Shown: in pieces, positions 9,229 to 18,364 of the stretch
How positions within the stretch are numbered: the stretch's first letter is position 1
Layout: each line of letters starts with the position of its first letter
Assembly (NCBI GenBank): GCA_003349885.1
Contig: QFXC01000011.1
Coordinates: 248,001-312,000, forward strand
Direction of reading: 5' to 3'
From: an endosymbiont of Galathealinum brachiosum
GTDB lineage: Bacteria; Pseudomonadota; Gammaproteobacteria; SZUA-229
Length of the DNA stretch: 64,000 nt
Notes under the pieces: model-generated
Seen by the model: only the letters and a program-made list of their open reading frames with translations
Databases searched by the model: none
What the model was told of the DNA's origin: nothing
Translations under genes and position numbers: made by a program

Positions 9229-10584
9229 TTAACGCATTGTAACCAGCTCTTCAGAACTGGTTGGATGAATAGCCACTGTATCATCAAAGTCTTTTTTAGT
9301 AGCCCCCATGCGCATGGCCACAGCAAAACCCTGTAACATTTCATCTGATCCCGGGCCGATTATATGACAACCAACTACTTTTTCCTGAGCGCCTATACAT
9401 ACAAGTTTCATCGCAGTCGGCACTTCATGGCTTGTCATCGAATTATACATAGCAGTAAAACGTGTTTGATATATTTTCACCGCACTACCATGTTCTTTTC
9501 TCGCTTCACCTTCCGTTAATCCAACCGTACCAATTGGCGGGTGACTGAACACAACAGTAGCTATCAACTTATAATCCAGGTGACGATCTGTTTGATTATT
9601 ATAAAGCCTGTCTGCAAGACGGCGTCCTGCCGCAATAGCAACAGGCGTTAAGGGTGCGCGTCCAGTCACATCGCCCAATGCAAAAATATTATCAATATTT
9701 GTTTTCTGATAGATATCCGTAACAATATAACCCTGTTCATCAATCTGTAAATTCACCGCATCTAGATTCATGCCCTGCGTATTCGGATGACGACCAATTG
9801 CCCAGATTAACTGGTCATAACCGGTATTTTTATTTCCTTTATCATCACATAAAGATAATGTGCCATCTTCTTCTTTAACGATTTCCTTAATTTGAGTGCT
9901 CGGCATGATATTTACGCCCTGATCCAGCATTTCTTCTAGTAAGGTTTCACGTAACATGGCATCAAATGAACGCAATAAATGTTCTTTACGCAGATACATA
10001 CAAACTTCACTGCCTAGTGCATTTAAAACACCGGCAAGCTCCACAGCAATATAACCCGAACCAATAATTGCCACCCTTTTTGGGCGTTCAGTTAGCTCAA
10101 AAAAGCCATCAGATGTAATACCCAGCTCTGCACCTTTTATATCCGGCACGCTTGGAGTTGTTCCGGGAGAAACCATAATGTGATTTGCTGTAAACTGCTT
10201 ACCATCGATATCAACGGTATGCTCATCTACAAAAGAAGCAAAGCCAACCAGTTCATCAACATTCGAGTCAGCAAGATAGTTGTGATACCAGTTATTTATA
10301 CCTGAAATGTAATTTTCTCGCTTTTTAACAAGGTGCCCCCAGTCAAAACCTTTATTATCAATATCAAAGCCATAATCTTTAGCATCGCTCATCGCATGAG
10401 CCAGGTTAGCTCCAAACCACATTATTTTCTTAGGCACGCAGCCCACATTCACACAGGTTCCGCCCATTTTTCCGCTCTCAACAACTGCGCACTTCATGCC
10501 GTATGCCGCTGCTCGCTCTGCCACAGATAAACCACCGCTACCCGCACCAATTGCAATTAAATCGTAATCGTATTTATCTGACAT
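9229..10584 (-). CDS. gor: Glutathione-disulfide reductase
   Basis: This flavoprotein reduces oxidised glutathione with NADPH in the cytoplasm. The 451-aa length is normal. Visible features are the FAD-binding GAGSGG near residue 13, the redox disulfide in [13 protein letters not shown] (Cys44 and Cys49), the second dinucleotide motif [13 protein letters not shown], the [18 protein letters not shown] segment, and the C-terminal [12 protein letters not shown] with the catalytic His-Glu pair contributed across the dimer. It is divergent from ubiA and ends in a stem-loop. Confidence 0.93.
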   Translation of the reverse strand: MSDKYDYDLIAIGAGSGGLSVAERAAAYGMKCAVVESGKMGGTCVNVGCVPKKIMWFGANLAHAMSDAKDYGFDIDNKGFDWGHLVKKRENYISGINNWYHNYLADSNVDELVGFASFVDEHTVDIDGKQFTANHIMVSPGTTPSVPDIKGAELGITSDGFFELTERPKRVAIIGSGYIAVELAGVLNALGSEVCMYLRKEHLLRSFDAMLRETLLEEMLDQGVNIMPSTQIKEIVKEEDGTLSLCDDKGNKNTGYDQLIWAIGRHPNTQGMNLDAVNLQIDEQGYIVTDIYQKTNIDNIFALGDVTGRAPLTPVAIAAGRRLADRLYNNQTDRHLDYKLIATVVFSHPPIGTVGLTEGEARKEHGSAVKIYQTRFTAMYNSMTSHEVPTAMKLVCIGAQEKVVGCHIIGPGSDEMLQGFAVAMRMGATKKDFDDTVAIHPTSSEELVTMR

Positions 10585-10660
10585 GTTAAAACCCGTAGTG
10601 ATCTATTAATTTAGGTCGGGTAATATACCAGCACATCTATCACTGGAACACCCCGGCTCA

Positions 10661-11572
10661 ATGTTGTTATTCAATAAACTCAAAAAACTAAACTCATCAT
10701 CAGGATACCAGCACCTGCTCGACCGACTTGAACAATACAGCCTTCTCATTCGACTGGACCGCCCTATAGGCGTTTACCTGTTACTCTGGCCCACGCTCTG
10801 GGCATTGTGGATTGCTGCTAAAGGCATGCCCGATGCGCTGGTATTATTCGTATTTATGACCGGCGTTTTTTTAATGCGTTCCGCGGGCTGTGCTATTAAT
10901 GACTTTGCAGACCGGGATATTGACCCCCATGTTGAACGCACCAAAGATCGCCCATTAGCCGCAGGGCGCGTTACCAGCAAAGAAACATTAGCCGTATTTG
11001 CCACACTATCAATAACCGCTTTTGCGCTTGTTCTATTAATGAACCCCCTGACAATCTACATGAGTTTTGTTGGCATTGCTCTAGCAGCCAGTTACCCGTT
11101 CGCAAAACGTTTTCACTATATGCCACAGGTTCATCTAGGCATAGCTTTTGGCTGGGCTGCCCCGATGGCTTTTACTGCACAGGCAAATGAAATAACAGCG
11201 ATTACCTGGCTTATTTTTATGGCCACTATATTATGGGCAACCGCTTATGACACCATGTATGCCATGGCTGACCGTGAAGATGACCTGCAAATTGGTGTGA
11301 AGTCCACCGCTATTTTATTTGGTGATGCAGACAAACTCATTGTCGGGTTATTACAGGTATTGTTAATTTTTGACCTGGTTTTAATTGGTAGCAGTTCTAA
11401 TCTCGGACTTTATTATTACATTGGACTGGCAGCTGCTAGCGGACTCGCGATTTATCAGCAGTATTTAATTAAAGATCGCGACAGGCAAAAATGCATTCAG
11501 GCGTTTGTTAATAATAACTGGTTTGGCTTGTGCATATTTATGGGGTTATTTGTTGATTACTATAAAGCATAA
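10661..11572 (+). CDS. ubiA: 4-hydroxybenzoate polyprenyltransferase
   Basis: UbiA attaches the polyprenyl tail to 4-hydroxybenzoate, the second step of ubiquinone synthesis, in the inner membrane. The 303-aa protein has about eight to nine transmembrane helices and both aspartate-rich Mg-diphosphate motifs: NDFADRDIDPHVERTKDRP (about residues 86-104) and DTMYAMADREDD. No ubiC is next to it. It is divergent from gor and converges on the DUF4124 gene, with a hairpin between. Confidence 0.93.
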   Translation: MLLFNKLKKLNSSSGYQHLLDRLEQYSLLIRLDRPIGVYLLLWPTLWALWIAAKGMPDALVLFVFMTGVFLMRSAGCAINDFADRDIDPHVERTKDRPLAAGRVTSKETLAVFATLSITAFALVLLMNPLTIYMSFVGIALAASYPFAKRFHYMPQVHLGIAFGWAAPMAFTAQANEITAITWLIFMATILWATAYDTMYAMADREDDLQIGVKSTAILFGDADKLIVGLLQVLLIFDLVLIGSSSNLGLYYYIGLAAASGLAIYQQYLIKDRDRQKCIQAFVNNNWFGLCIFMGLFVDYYKA

Positions 11573-11582
11573 TTTATTTTTA

Positions 11583-11601
11583 ATTCTGCTAACAGCAGAA
11601 T
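11583..11601. terminator. Hairpin between convergent ubiA and the DUF4124 gene
   Basis: Perfect 8-base arms ATTCTGCT and AGCAGAAT enclose a 3-base loop in the 30-base gap between two convergent genes. AT-rich flanks make a weak bidirectional terminator plausible. Confidence 0.5.
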
Positions 11602-11602
11602 A

Positions 11603-12826
11603 TTATCTCACAGCTTTAAAAAAAACATCATCCCAATACAGTATAAACTTTCCTTTTCCAGATACACTCTGTATTAATTCAATGTGTACACTTTGAGCAC
11701 CTTGAGGCGCAACAAGATTATTTACCTGTAAATTTTGCCAACCATACACATCGTTTACATCAGCCGATTTATTATCTATTTTTGAACGACCTGAACAGTT
11801 TTCTTTTTCATTCCAGCTGACTCTGATACGTCCACCACCAGAACGGGTTGAACCTCTATCTTTTTTCATGCTGGCTCCAAAATCAAATTGCGTATTGCCG
11901 CCTATATTAATACACTGATCAAGAACGCCCACACCCAGACCTGCTTTTTTTGATATCAATACAACTTTAGCCGACCCCTGAGATTTATTCCCCTTAAATA
12001 CCCACTTCGCTCTCCAGGCATGCCAGGATGATAGATCTTTTTTAAAACTGGAATTTTTTATATAATTTTTATTTGATGCTAATGTATATTTAGCATTCGG
12101 CTTTTTATCACTTTTATTCGATTGCTCAAATACCTCGCTTGCAACAAATGAGATATTATCCCAAAAAGCTTTATGCCCACGAGAATAACGCCCATTTTGT
12201 ACAATTGTTATTTTTGCTGCTTTAGCCTGAAACGCAGGCTTCAAATCATTACCCGTAAGAGACTGCCAGCCATAGGTATTTGTCGGCTCAATATAACCTC
12301 CAAACTGCCCTCCTCTGGAGCAATCCTCAGATTCATACCAGATTATATTCGCTCTGTTTGCAAACCTGGCACTGGATGCATACTTACCTACCAGCTTTTT
12401 CTCTGCTTTAAATTGTGCAGATAATTTAAATTTTTCACCTTGCCCAAGCACAACACATTGTTCAACGGTTGTTTCATGTATATATTTATCTTCAGGTGGT
12501 ATTGTCGCCTGAAAAACCAGTGCTGCACCTGCGTTCACTCCTTTATTAGAAACCCAATTAACACCTGTCGGCACTTTCCAGTCTACTAATTCATTTTCAA
12601 ATGATGAGTTTTTGAGTAAGTTTACATCTAAAGAACCCGCTTTATAAACAGGGGGAGCACTGGTGTTTAATTCTTTCACCACATCTGATTTATCGATCAG
12701 CGCATCACTCTCTTTACACTTTACATCCTGATATATCACAAAACCCTGTTGGTTGGTGCATTGATAAAACTCAGCATATGATAAAGAAGGCATCAGTGAC
12801 ATTAACAACAGAGGCGTTAATTTCAT
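11603..12826 (-). CDS. Secreted DUF4124 protein with two jelly-roll (CBM-like) domains
   Basis: The 407-aa protein has a signal peptide (cleavage near SYA), a short DUF4124 unit (FYQCTNQQGFVIYQDVKCKE, two Cys) and then two related domains of about 150 residues. Each opens with NSSF plus an acidic or Lys-rich stretch and a W (LLKNSSFENELVDWK and YIKNSSFKKDLSSWH) and ends with a YGWQ(S/N)L segment and a WD(N/D)(I/V)xF strand. This pattern is like carbohydrate-binding jelly rolls (CBM4/9-like). No enzyme domain is present; it may bind glycans at the cell surface. Its ATG follows the rluE stop codon with no gap, suggesting coupled translation. Confidence 0.78.
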   Translation of the reverse strand: MKLTPLLLMSLMPSLSYAEFYQCTNQQGFVIYQDVKCKESDALIDKSDVVKELNTSAPPVYKAGSLDVNLLKNSSFENELVDWKVPTGVNWVSNKGVNAGAALVFQATIPPEDKYIHETTVEQCVVLGQGEKFKLSAQFKAEKKLVGKYASSARFANRANIIWYESEDCSRGGQFGGYIEPTNTYGWQSLTGNDLKPAFQAKAAKITIVQNGRYSRGHKAFWDNISFVASEVFEQSNKSDKKPNAKYTLASNKNYIKNSSFKKDLSSWHAWRAKWVFKGNKSQGSAKVVLISKKAGLGVGVLDQCINIGGNTQFDFGASMKKDRGSTRSGGGRIRVSWNEKENCSGRSKIDNKSADVNDVYGWQNLQVNNLVAPQGAQSVHIELIQSVSGKGKFILYWDDVFFKAVR

Positions 12827-13369
12827 TTAAGCATTTGCCTCAATATATTTACCAGGTGAAATATTATCTAAATTCCAGCACCCTATTTGATAACGAATTA
12901 AACGTAACGTAGGAAATCCAACTGCCGCCGTCATTCTTCTTACCTGACGGTTTTTCCCTTCACTTATCGTCAGCTCGATCCAGCTAGTCGGTATGTTTTT
13001 TCTAAATCTGACAGGAGGATCTCTTGACCATAAATTTTCTGGCTCTGAAATAATTCTCGCCTGAGCTGGTTTTGTTTTTCCATCTTTTAACATCACACCT
13101 TTTCTAAGCTGCTCAATGGCATCAGGTGTTATTTCTTTATCGACCTGAACCCAGTAAGTTTTTTTCATTTTATTTTTTGGGTCTGATATTTTATGCTGTA
13201 GTTTTCCGTTATCAGTTAACAACAACAAACCTTCAGAGTCATGATCAAGGCGCCCTGCAGGATAAATATCTTTTATAGAAATATATTCAGACAAACTCTG
13301 ATGTTTTTCATGTGGGCTAAACTGACAAATAACACCATAAGGTTTGTTAAATAAAATTAACTGACTCAT
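12827..13369 (-). CDS. rluE: 23S rRNA pseudouridine synthase, RluE type
   Basis: The 180-aa protein belongs to the RsuA/RluB/E/F family. It has the catalytic Asp in AGRLDHDSEGLLLLTDNG (about residues 39-56), the KTYWVQV strand, IPTSWIELTI and the GKNRQVRRMTAAVGFPTLRLIR core. It lacks an S4 domain, which together with the length and the WSRDPPVR segment points to RluE, modifying U2457 in domain V of 23S rRNA. It lies 13 bases after the exonuclease gene. Confidence 0.9.
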   Translation of the reverse strand: MSQLILFNKPYGVICQFSPHEKHQSLSEYISIKDIYPAGRLDHDSEGLLLLTDNGKLQHKISDPKNKMKKTYWVQVDKEITPDAIEQLRKGVMLKDGKTKPAQARIISEPENLWSRDPPVRFRKNIPTSWIELTISEGKNRQVRRMTAAVGFPTLRLIRYQIGCWNLDNISPGKYIEANA

Positions 13370-13382
13370 TTAACTCTCTACC

Positions 13383-14270
13383 TTAAATCTGTAACCAGCG
13401 TTTTCTTCTCTGATCACTCACATTTAATTTATCAAATAACTCATGAAAGGTTTCTTCGTCTGGTATACCTTGCCAGAGAATATGCTGATCATGGTTATCA
13501 AAAACAGCATCTGTCACAATTTCAGTTAATCGTTTGTTTGTCGGCAACAACCCCTGATGCTCTTCAACCAGATTTTGTATGCGAGCTGATCCGCGAAATT
13601 TCATTTTTGAGATGTTTTCTATATTATTTAAAATATCATCTACATTATCAAATTTATTTAATAAGTTTGATGCCATTTTATATCCCACTCCCGGGATGCC
13701 GGGAATGTTATCGACTTTATCTCCAGCCAATGCAAGCATGTCCGCAATTTTTTCCGGTTTGACACCGAACTGTTTCTCAACACCTTTGTGATTCAAAACA
13801 TTGCCACGAGCAAAATCCCACCACGCATCACGCTCACCTAATACAAGTTGCGTTAAATCTTTATCCGCAGTAACAATGGTAATATCAAAACCTTCATCTC
13901 TTAAGCGAGTTGCTAATGTACCAATAATATCATCTGCTTCAAAACGATTACTACCAAACTCGGGTATCCCCATTGCTCGACAGAATTCTCGACAATAACG
14001 AAACTGAACAATGAGCTCTTCTGGTGCTGGTGGGCGATTTGCCTTGTATTCTGGAAAAATTTCACGACGATAAGAGTTTGTCTGATGAGCATCAAATGCA
14101 CAGGCTATAAATTCGGGTTGCTTCTGCTCGAACAGTTGATATAAAAACTCAGTAAATCCATATACTGCATTTGTGGGATTTCCATCTCTATCTGTAATAG
14201 CATCATCAAAGACATGCCAGCCACGAAAGACATAAATACTGGAATCAATTAAATAGGCGCGTTTATTCAT
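13383..14270 (-). CDS. 5'-3' exonuclease / flap endonuclease (Pol I N-domain type)
   Basis: The 295-aa protein matches the free-standing relatives of the DNA polymerase I 5' nuclease domain (ExoIX/Xni group). Visible are the metal-binding acidic residues in YLIDSSIYVFRG and ACAFDAHQTNSYRREIFPEYKANR, the FEADDIIGTLA and TADKDLTQL blocks, and the helix-hairpin-helix GDKVDNIPGIPGVG. It probably acts on flaps or gapped DNA during repair. It is longer than E. coli Xni (about 250 aa), so I give no symbol. It is co-directional with rluE. Confidence 0.87.
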   Translation of the reverse strand: MNKRAYLIDSSIYVFRGWHVFDDAITDRDGNPTNAVYGFTEFLYQLFEQKQPEFIACAFDAHQTNSYRREIFPEYKANRPPAPEELIVQFRYCREFCRAMGIPEFGSNRFEADDIIGTLATRLRDEGFDITIVTADKDLTQLVLGERDAWWDFARGNVLNHKGVEKQFGVKPEKIADMLALAGDKVDNIPGIPGVGYKMASNLLNKFDNVDDILNNIENISKMKFRGSARIQNLVEEHQGLLPTNKRLTEIVTDAVFDNHDQHILWQGIPDEETFHELFDKLNVSDQRRKRWLQI

Positions 14271-14326
14271 CGGCTTATTTTAACAGCATTACGAGCGCTG
14301 GAACAGGAAGGGCAAACCTAACCTGT

Positions 14327-15265
14327 TTATAATTTCGATAACGTTTCCATGTCTTTTTCAACCGCCTCTACTGACCGATCAAAATTAAGCTGCTCTTCTT
14401 TATTCATCTCAAGAGTTATTACTTTTTCCATACCATTTTTACCCAGTACACAGGGCACGCCAATTGCCAGCTCATCACAGCCATATTCATTTTTAAGAAT
14501 AGCCACTGTAGGTAAAATGCGTTTACGATCATTCACAATCGCATCGACCATCGCAGCAACGGCGGCGGCTGGTGCATCAAAAGCACTGCTATTCTGACGT
14601 AAAGCTAAAATTTCGGCTCCACCATTACGTGTGCGTGTAACAATATCATCTATGGTTTTCTGATCCATAAAGTTACTCACCGGAATACCCGAGATAGTTG
14701 TAAAACGCATCATTGGCACCATTGAATCGCCATGACCACCCAGCACCATTGCATCTATATCCAGTGCAGAATACCCCGTTTCCATTGCAATAAAACTCGC
14801 CATTCTGGTTGAGTCAAGCACACCGGCCTGCCCTAGTATTCGACTACGGTCCCAACCTGTTTTCTGCCATGCACGATAGGTTAGAATATCAACTGGATTT
14901 GAAACAAATAACATTTTACTGTTAGGCGCATATTTCAATGTGTTTTCTATAATACTATCAGTCACTCTTACATTTGTTTCCAACACATCAGAGCGTGACA
15001 TACCCGGTTTTCTCGGCACACCTGCGGTAATGATAATGAGGTCTGAATCAGCCATTAATGAATAATCGGTACCGCCAGTCAGGCGAGTATCAAAACGGAA
15101 TAGCGGAGCATCTTCCTGAATATCCAGTGCTGCACCTTCAGCAGCACCTTCACGAATATCTATAAGGACAATTTCACGACAGAGATCTTTTGAAGCTATA
15201 AATTGTGCGGTGGATTCACCCACACGACCTGCACCCACTACTGTGATTTTTTTCATGTCACTCAC
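14327..15265 (-). CDS. mdh: Malate dehydrogenase (lactate-dehydrogenase-like type)
   Basis: The enzyme interconverts malate and oxaloacetate with NAD in the TCA cycle. The 312-aa chain has the nucleotide-binding VVGAGRVGESTAQF, the acidic residue ending beta-2 (VLIDI), the substrate loop GVPRKPGMSRSDVLETN whose Arg at the discriminating position favours malate over lactate, and the catalytic GGHGDSMVPM. It is the LDH-like form rather than the E. coli dimer form. It lies 128 bases after the malic enzyme gene on the same strand. Confidence 0.92.
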   Translation of the reverse strand: MSDMKKITVVGAGRVGESTAQFIASKDLCREIVLIDIREGAAEGAALDIQEDAPLFRFDTRLTGGTDYSLMADSDLIIITAGVPRKPGMSRSDVLETNVRVTDSIIENTLKYAPNSKMLFVSNPVDILTYRAWQKTGWDRSRILGQAGVLDSTRMASFIAMETGYSALDIDAMVLGGHGDSMVPMMRFTTISGIPVSNFMDQKTIDDIVTRTRNGGAEILALRQNSSAFDAPAAAVAAMVDAIVNDRKRILPTVAILKNEYGCDELAIGVPCVLGKNGMEKVITLEMNKEEQLNFDRSVEAVEKDMETLSKL

Positions 15266-15393
15266 CTTGTGAAATATTATTTTTAGTTTTTATATGAGTT
15301 TAGACTAAAATTTCGCGAGGAGTTGCGACTGAGTTAAAGATCAGTGGATGACACGGCTTATACCCTGCGAATTAACGCAGAATATATAACGGT

Positions 15394-16623
15394 TTAAGTA
15401 TGGTGATGCTTTGAAACACCACTATCAATCGCTGCCTGAGCAACTGCTGCAGGGACACGCTCAATAAGTCTTGGATCGACGGGTTTTGGAATAATATATT
15501 CAGGACCAAATTCCAGATGATCCAGGCCATATGCATTTAATACTGATTTTGGAACAGGGTCTTTTGCAAGACTGCGAATTTCATTCACTGCAGCTATATG
15601 CATTTCCTGAGTGATTGTCGTCGCACCTGCATCTAATGCACCCCTGAATATATACGGGAATCCAAGTACATTATTCACCTGATTAGGATAATCACTACGT
15701 CCTGTTGCCATAATTAAATCATCACGAGTACTTTTCGCCAGAACAGGGTCTATCTCAGGTGTTGGATTAGACAAAGCAAAAACAATGGGATTAGGTGCCA
15801 TCGCAAGAACCATTTCAGCTGTTAGCAGATTCGGCCCGGAGACCCCGATGAATACATCGGCATCCTGCATTGCATCTAACGCTGTTCTACGTTCTGTTTT
15901 AACAGCAAATTCAGCTTTATAAATATTAAGATCGTCACGACCAGTATGAATAACCCCATTTCGATCTAGCAAAATTAGATTTTCCTTACGTATACCTAAA
16001 CCCTGCAGTAAACGCATTGATGCAATTCCTGCTGCACCAGCCCCCATGCACACAATACGGGCTTCTTCTATTTTTTTGCCCTGTAAATCCAGTGCATTAA
16101 GCAAACCAGCCGCAATGATAATAGCGGTTCCGTGCTGATCATCATGAAAAACAGGTATATCCAGCATACTATCTAAAGTACGCTCAATTTCGAAACATTC
16201 CGGTGCTTTTATATCTTCCAGATTAATACCACCGAATGTCGGCGCAATACGTGCAACCGTATCAATAAAATCTTTTGGCACATCTGCATTAACTTCAATA
16301 TCAAACACATCTATATTTGAAAAACGCTTAAACAAAACGGCTTTACCTTCCATTACCGGTTTGCCCGCTAATGCGCCCACATTTCCCAGGCCAAGAACTG
16401 CGCTGCCATTTGTAATTACACCAACCAGATTACCTTTAGCAGTATAGTCATATGCCATTTCAGGATCATCAGCAATCGCCCTGACCGGCTCGGCTACACC
16501 CGGAGTATATGCCAGTGAAAGGTCATCTTGCGTATTACAGGGCTTGGTTATATCTGTCCCTATTTTTCCAGGTGATGGAAACTGGTGATAGTCCAGAGCG
16601 CGTTTTTTATCTTCTTCATTCAT
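15394..16623 (-). CDS. Malic enzyme (oxaloacetate-decarboxylating), catalytic part only
   Basis: The enzyme decarboxylates malate to pyruvate with reduction of NAD(P). The 409-aa protein has the YTPGVAEPVRAI start, the GNVGALAGKPVMEGKAVLFK block, the metal-binding segment FHDDQHGTA, the dinucleotide motif GAGAAGIA, and FALSNPTPEI. It corresponds to the N-terminal catalytic half of MaeB; the phosphotransacetylase-like C-terminal domain of E. coli MaeB is absent. Cofactor choice cannot be read reliably. With mdh next door the pair links malate to both oxaloacetate and pyruvate. Confidence 0.9.
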   Translation of the reverse strand: MNEEDKKRALDYHQFPSPGKIGTDITKPCNTQDDLSLAYTPGVAEPVRAIADDPEMAYDYTAKGNLVGVITNGSAVLGLGNVGALAGKPVMEGKAVLFKRFSNIDVFDIEVNADVPKDFIDTVARIAPTFGGINLEDIKAPECFEIERTLDSMLDIPVFHDDQHGTAIIIAAGLLNALDLQGKKIEEARIVCMGAGAAGIASMRLLQGLGIRKENLILLDRNGVIHTGRDDLNIYKAEFAVKTERRTALDAMQDADVFIGVSGPNLLTAEMVLAMAPNPIVFALSNPTPEIDPVLAKSTRDDLIMATGRSDYPNQVNNVLGFPYIFRGALDAGATTITQEMHIAAVNEIRSLAKDPVPKSVLNAYGLDHLEFGPEYIIPKPVDPRLIERVPAAVAQAAIDSGVSKHHHT

Positions 16624-16649
16624 TATTTTTAAGCCAGGTTATTATCTTT

Positions 16650-17513
16650 TCAGTGTACCACTTTAATGGCATCCGGATGACGTAGCGTCATAATAAAACT
16701 TATTTTATTCTTATGTTGAGTATCTGATTTTTTGACGTGTAACCAGCCTCGAATCAACACTTTTTTAAATTCTAAATTATTCAACATATGTGCATTAAAA
16801 TTCATTAAATCATTTTTATAAATTTTAACTTCAACACGGTCGTCGAGAAAAAGAGTAATACTATGGTTACTCTGCCAGACTCGCGTTACCTTCGCCTGCA
16901 ACCGATGAAAGCCCCGACTGGATTTATTCAGTTGTGATGCCTGTTTTAACTGATACTGGGGAAGCTCCCAGATGCCTAACCCGAGATCTATAGCCTGCTT
17001 TTCCTGTTTTTTATAACAGTCACTCATCCTGTCATTAGGCGGTGTAGTAAAAGCAATGGCATGCCCGTGAGCGATCAACCAGGCCTGCATATTTTTACCA
17101 TCAGGCAAAAACACATGAGCCAATGTGCGTTTATACCGGTCGAAACGCTGCGGCCCATAAGCCAGACTTACTCGATTATTTACCAGGCTCAGCTGCTTTT
17201 GTAATTCTGCTTTTGCACGCTCACCACCTAGCTTAATATCTTCACTGATGACGTTATGTTTACTAAAGACTTCAGGTGTATCGATACCCAGAAGTCTGAT
17301 TTTCCGGCCATCTTCTAATTGCAGGGTATCACCATCATAAACGTAATTTACTCTGACCGATTCATCAATATGCTGAGGTGGGCAATTGCCTGCTAACGCA
17401 TTAAAAATCGACACATAAAAAAAGGCGCTGACAATCAGCGCCTTTTTCAGCAAATTTAATTTAAGCTGCAAAGAATTACTTCTTGCCACCAAAACGTTTG
17501 CGGAATTTATCAA
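16650..17513 (-). CDS. Exported thermonuclease-like (SNase fold) nuclease
   Basis: The protein (287 aa from the TTG at 17513) carries a Staphylococcal-nuclease-type domain: [27 protein letters not shown] (catalytic Asp and Arg), then a Glu in the GERAKAELQ helix and the [13 protein letters not shown] strand with a second Arg. A signal peptide ([12 protein letters not shown] up to NALA) precedes it. There is no ATG start: TTG (17513), GTG (17489) or TTG (17471) are the options, and the first two overlap rpmE. The start is therefore uncertain. The signal-peptide codons coincide with the rpmE terminator hairpin. Confidence 0.8.
   Translation of the reverse strand: MINSANVLVARSNSLQLKLNLLKKALIVSAFFYVSIFNALAGNCPPQHIDESVRVNYVYDGDTLQLEDGRKIRLLGIDTPEVFSKHNVISEDIKLGGERAKAELQKQLSLVNNRVSLAYGPQRFDRYKRTLAHVFLPDGKNMQAWLIAHGHAIAFTTPPNDRMSDCYKKQEKQAIDLGLGIWELPQYQLKQASQLNKSSRGFHRLQAKVTRVWQSNHSITLFLDDRVEVKIYKNDLMNFNAHMLNNLEFKKVLIRGWLHVKKSDTQHKNKISFIMTLRHPDAIKVVH
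17417..17447 (-). terminator. Intrinsic terminator after rpmE, inside the nuclease signal-peptide codons
   Basis: Arms GGCGCTGA (17424-17431) and TCAGCGCC (17435-17442) form a perfect GC-rich stem with a 3-base loop, flanked by seven A and five T, so it can act on either strand. It sits 29-60 bases after the rpmE stop codon, exactly where a ribosomal-protein gene would end. It is also in frame within the downstream nuclease gene. Confidence 0.82.
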
Positions 17514-17685
17514 TCTGACCGGCAGAATCTAAAATCTTCTGCTTACCAGTAAAGAAAGGGTGACATTGTGAGCATACTTCTATAGAAAGTGCGTCACTTT
17601 TGTAAGTAGAACGAGTGTCAAATTCATTGCCACAGCTGCACGTTACTTTAACATCATGATAATCTGGGTGTATATCTGGTCTCAT
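17476..17685 (-). CDS. rpmE: 50S ribosomal protein bL31, zinc-binding form
   Basis: The 69-aa protein is L31 of the large subunit. It keeps the four zinc ligands (CSC near residues 16-18 and CSQCHPF near 37-40), so it is the C+ form rather than the zinc-independent paralogue. HPFFTGKQK and the Arg/Lys-rich end ([11 protein letters not shown]) are typical. A strong hairpin terminator follows. Confidence 0.96.
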   Translation of the reverse strand: MRPDIHPDYHDVKVTCSCGNEFDTRSTYKSDALSIEVCSQCHPFFTGKQKILDSAGQIDKFRKRFGGKK

Positions 17686-17860
17686 TTTGAGATCCTCATA
17701 GCCTTGGTGCCGTAAAGAGCCGCGTATATTACTCGTTTAATGGCGAATCAGCAAGGGGTAATAGGGGTGTTTTTCTGCTAATATCTGAAATTAAATAATA
17801 AATTACAGTACAAGTAGTATTCTAGCTGCATTTTTGACAGCTTTCATAAGGGGTTAGCGT

Positions 17861-18340
17861 GTGAAATTTCTATTCAAATTGTTATTAAAGGCCGGTGTTA
17901 CACTGGGCGTCATGTTCTTTGGTTATCAATACATACTGGGTGGTGGTGGAGTACTCAAAATTCCCGATATTTCAAGCATTACTGATAGCGCATCAAAAGG
18001 TGTCTCAGATATGGGCAATGCAGTAGTCGAAAAAGATGTAACGGTCTATCAATGGAAAGATGAGAAAGGCATTACTCACTTTGGTGCTAATCCGCCGATT
18101 GGTCAGGGCACATACGAAAAGAAAGAAATTCATGCCAATACAAACTTACTAAACGCATACAAATCACCGGAAGAAAAAGAAAAAACAGAACAAAAGTCAC
18201 AGGTTACAAGAATTGGCAATATTTACTCACCTGACGGCGCTAAAAAACTAATGGACGACGTTAAGAACACTACCAGTAAAGCCAATGAACAGACAGAAGC
18301 ACAACAAAAAATGCTTAATGATATATTAGGCAAGAAGTAG
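17861..18340 (+). CDS. DUF4124 domain protein with N-terminal membrane anchor
   Basis: The 159-aa protein starts at a GTG with AAGGGG 9 bases ahead. It has one hydrophobic segment (about residues 8-28, ending in a Gly run), then a DUF4124 unit (VTVYQWKDEKGITHFGANPP, about 60-79), and a charged helical C-terminus. DUF4124 is a short beta unit common in exported gammaproteobacterial proteins; its role is unknown. It is one of three DUF4124 proteins in the window. Confidence 0.8.
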   Translation: MKFLFKLLLKAGVTLGVMFFGYQYILGGGGVLKIPDISSITDSASKGVSDMGNAVVEKDVTVYQWKDEKGITHFGANPPIGQGTYEKKEIHANTNLLNAYKSPEEKEKTEQKSQVTRIGNIYSPDGAKKLMDDVKNTTSKANEQTEAQQKMLNDILGKK

Positions 18341-18364
18341 AGTCATCGCGTCACACGCTATAAA

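Noticed and set aside
9129..9344. Short minus-strand frame at the 3' end of gor
   Set aside because: It overlaps the gor C-terminus out of frame and crosses the terminator hairpin.
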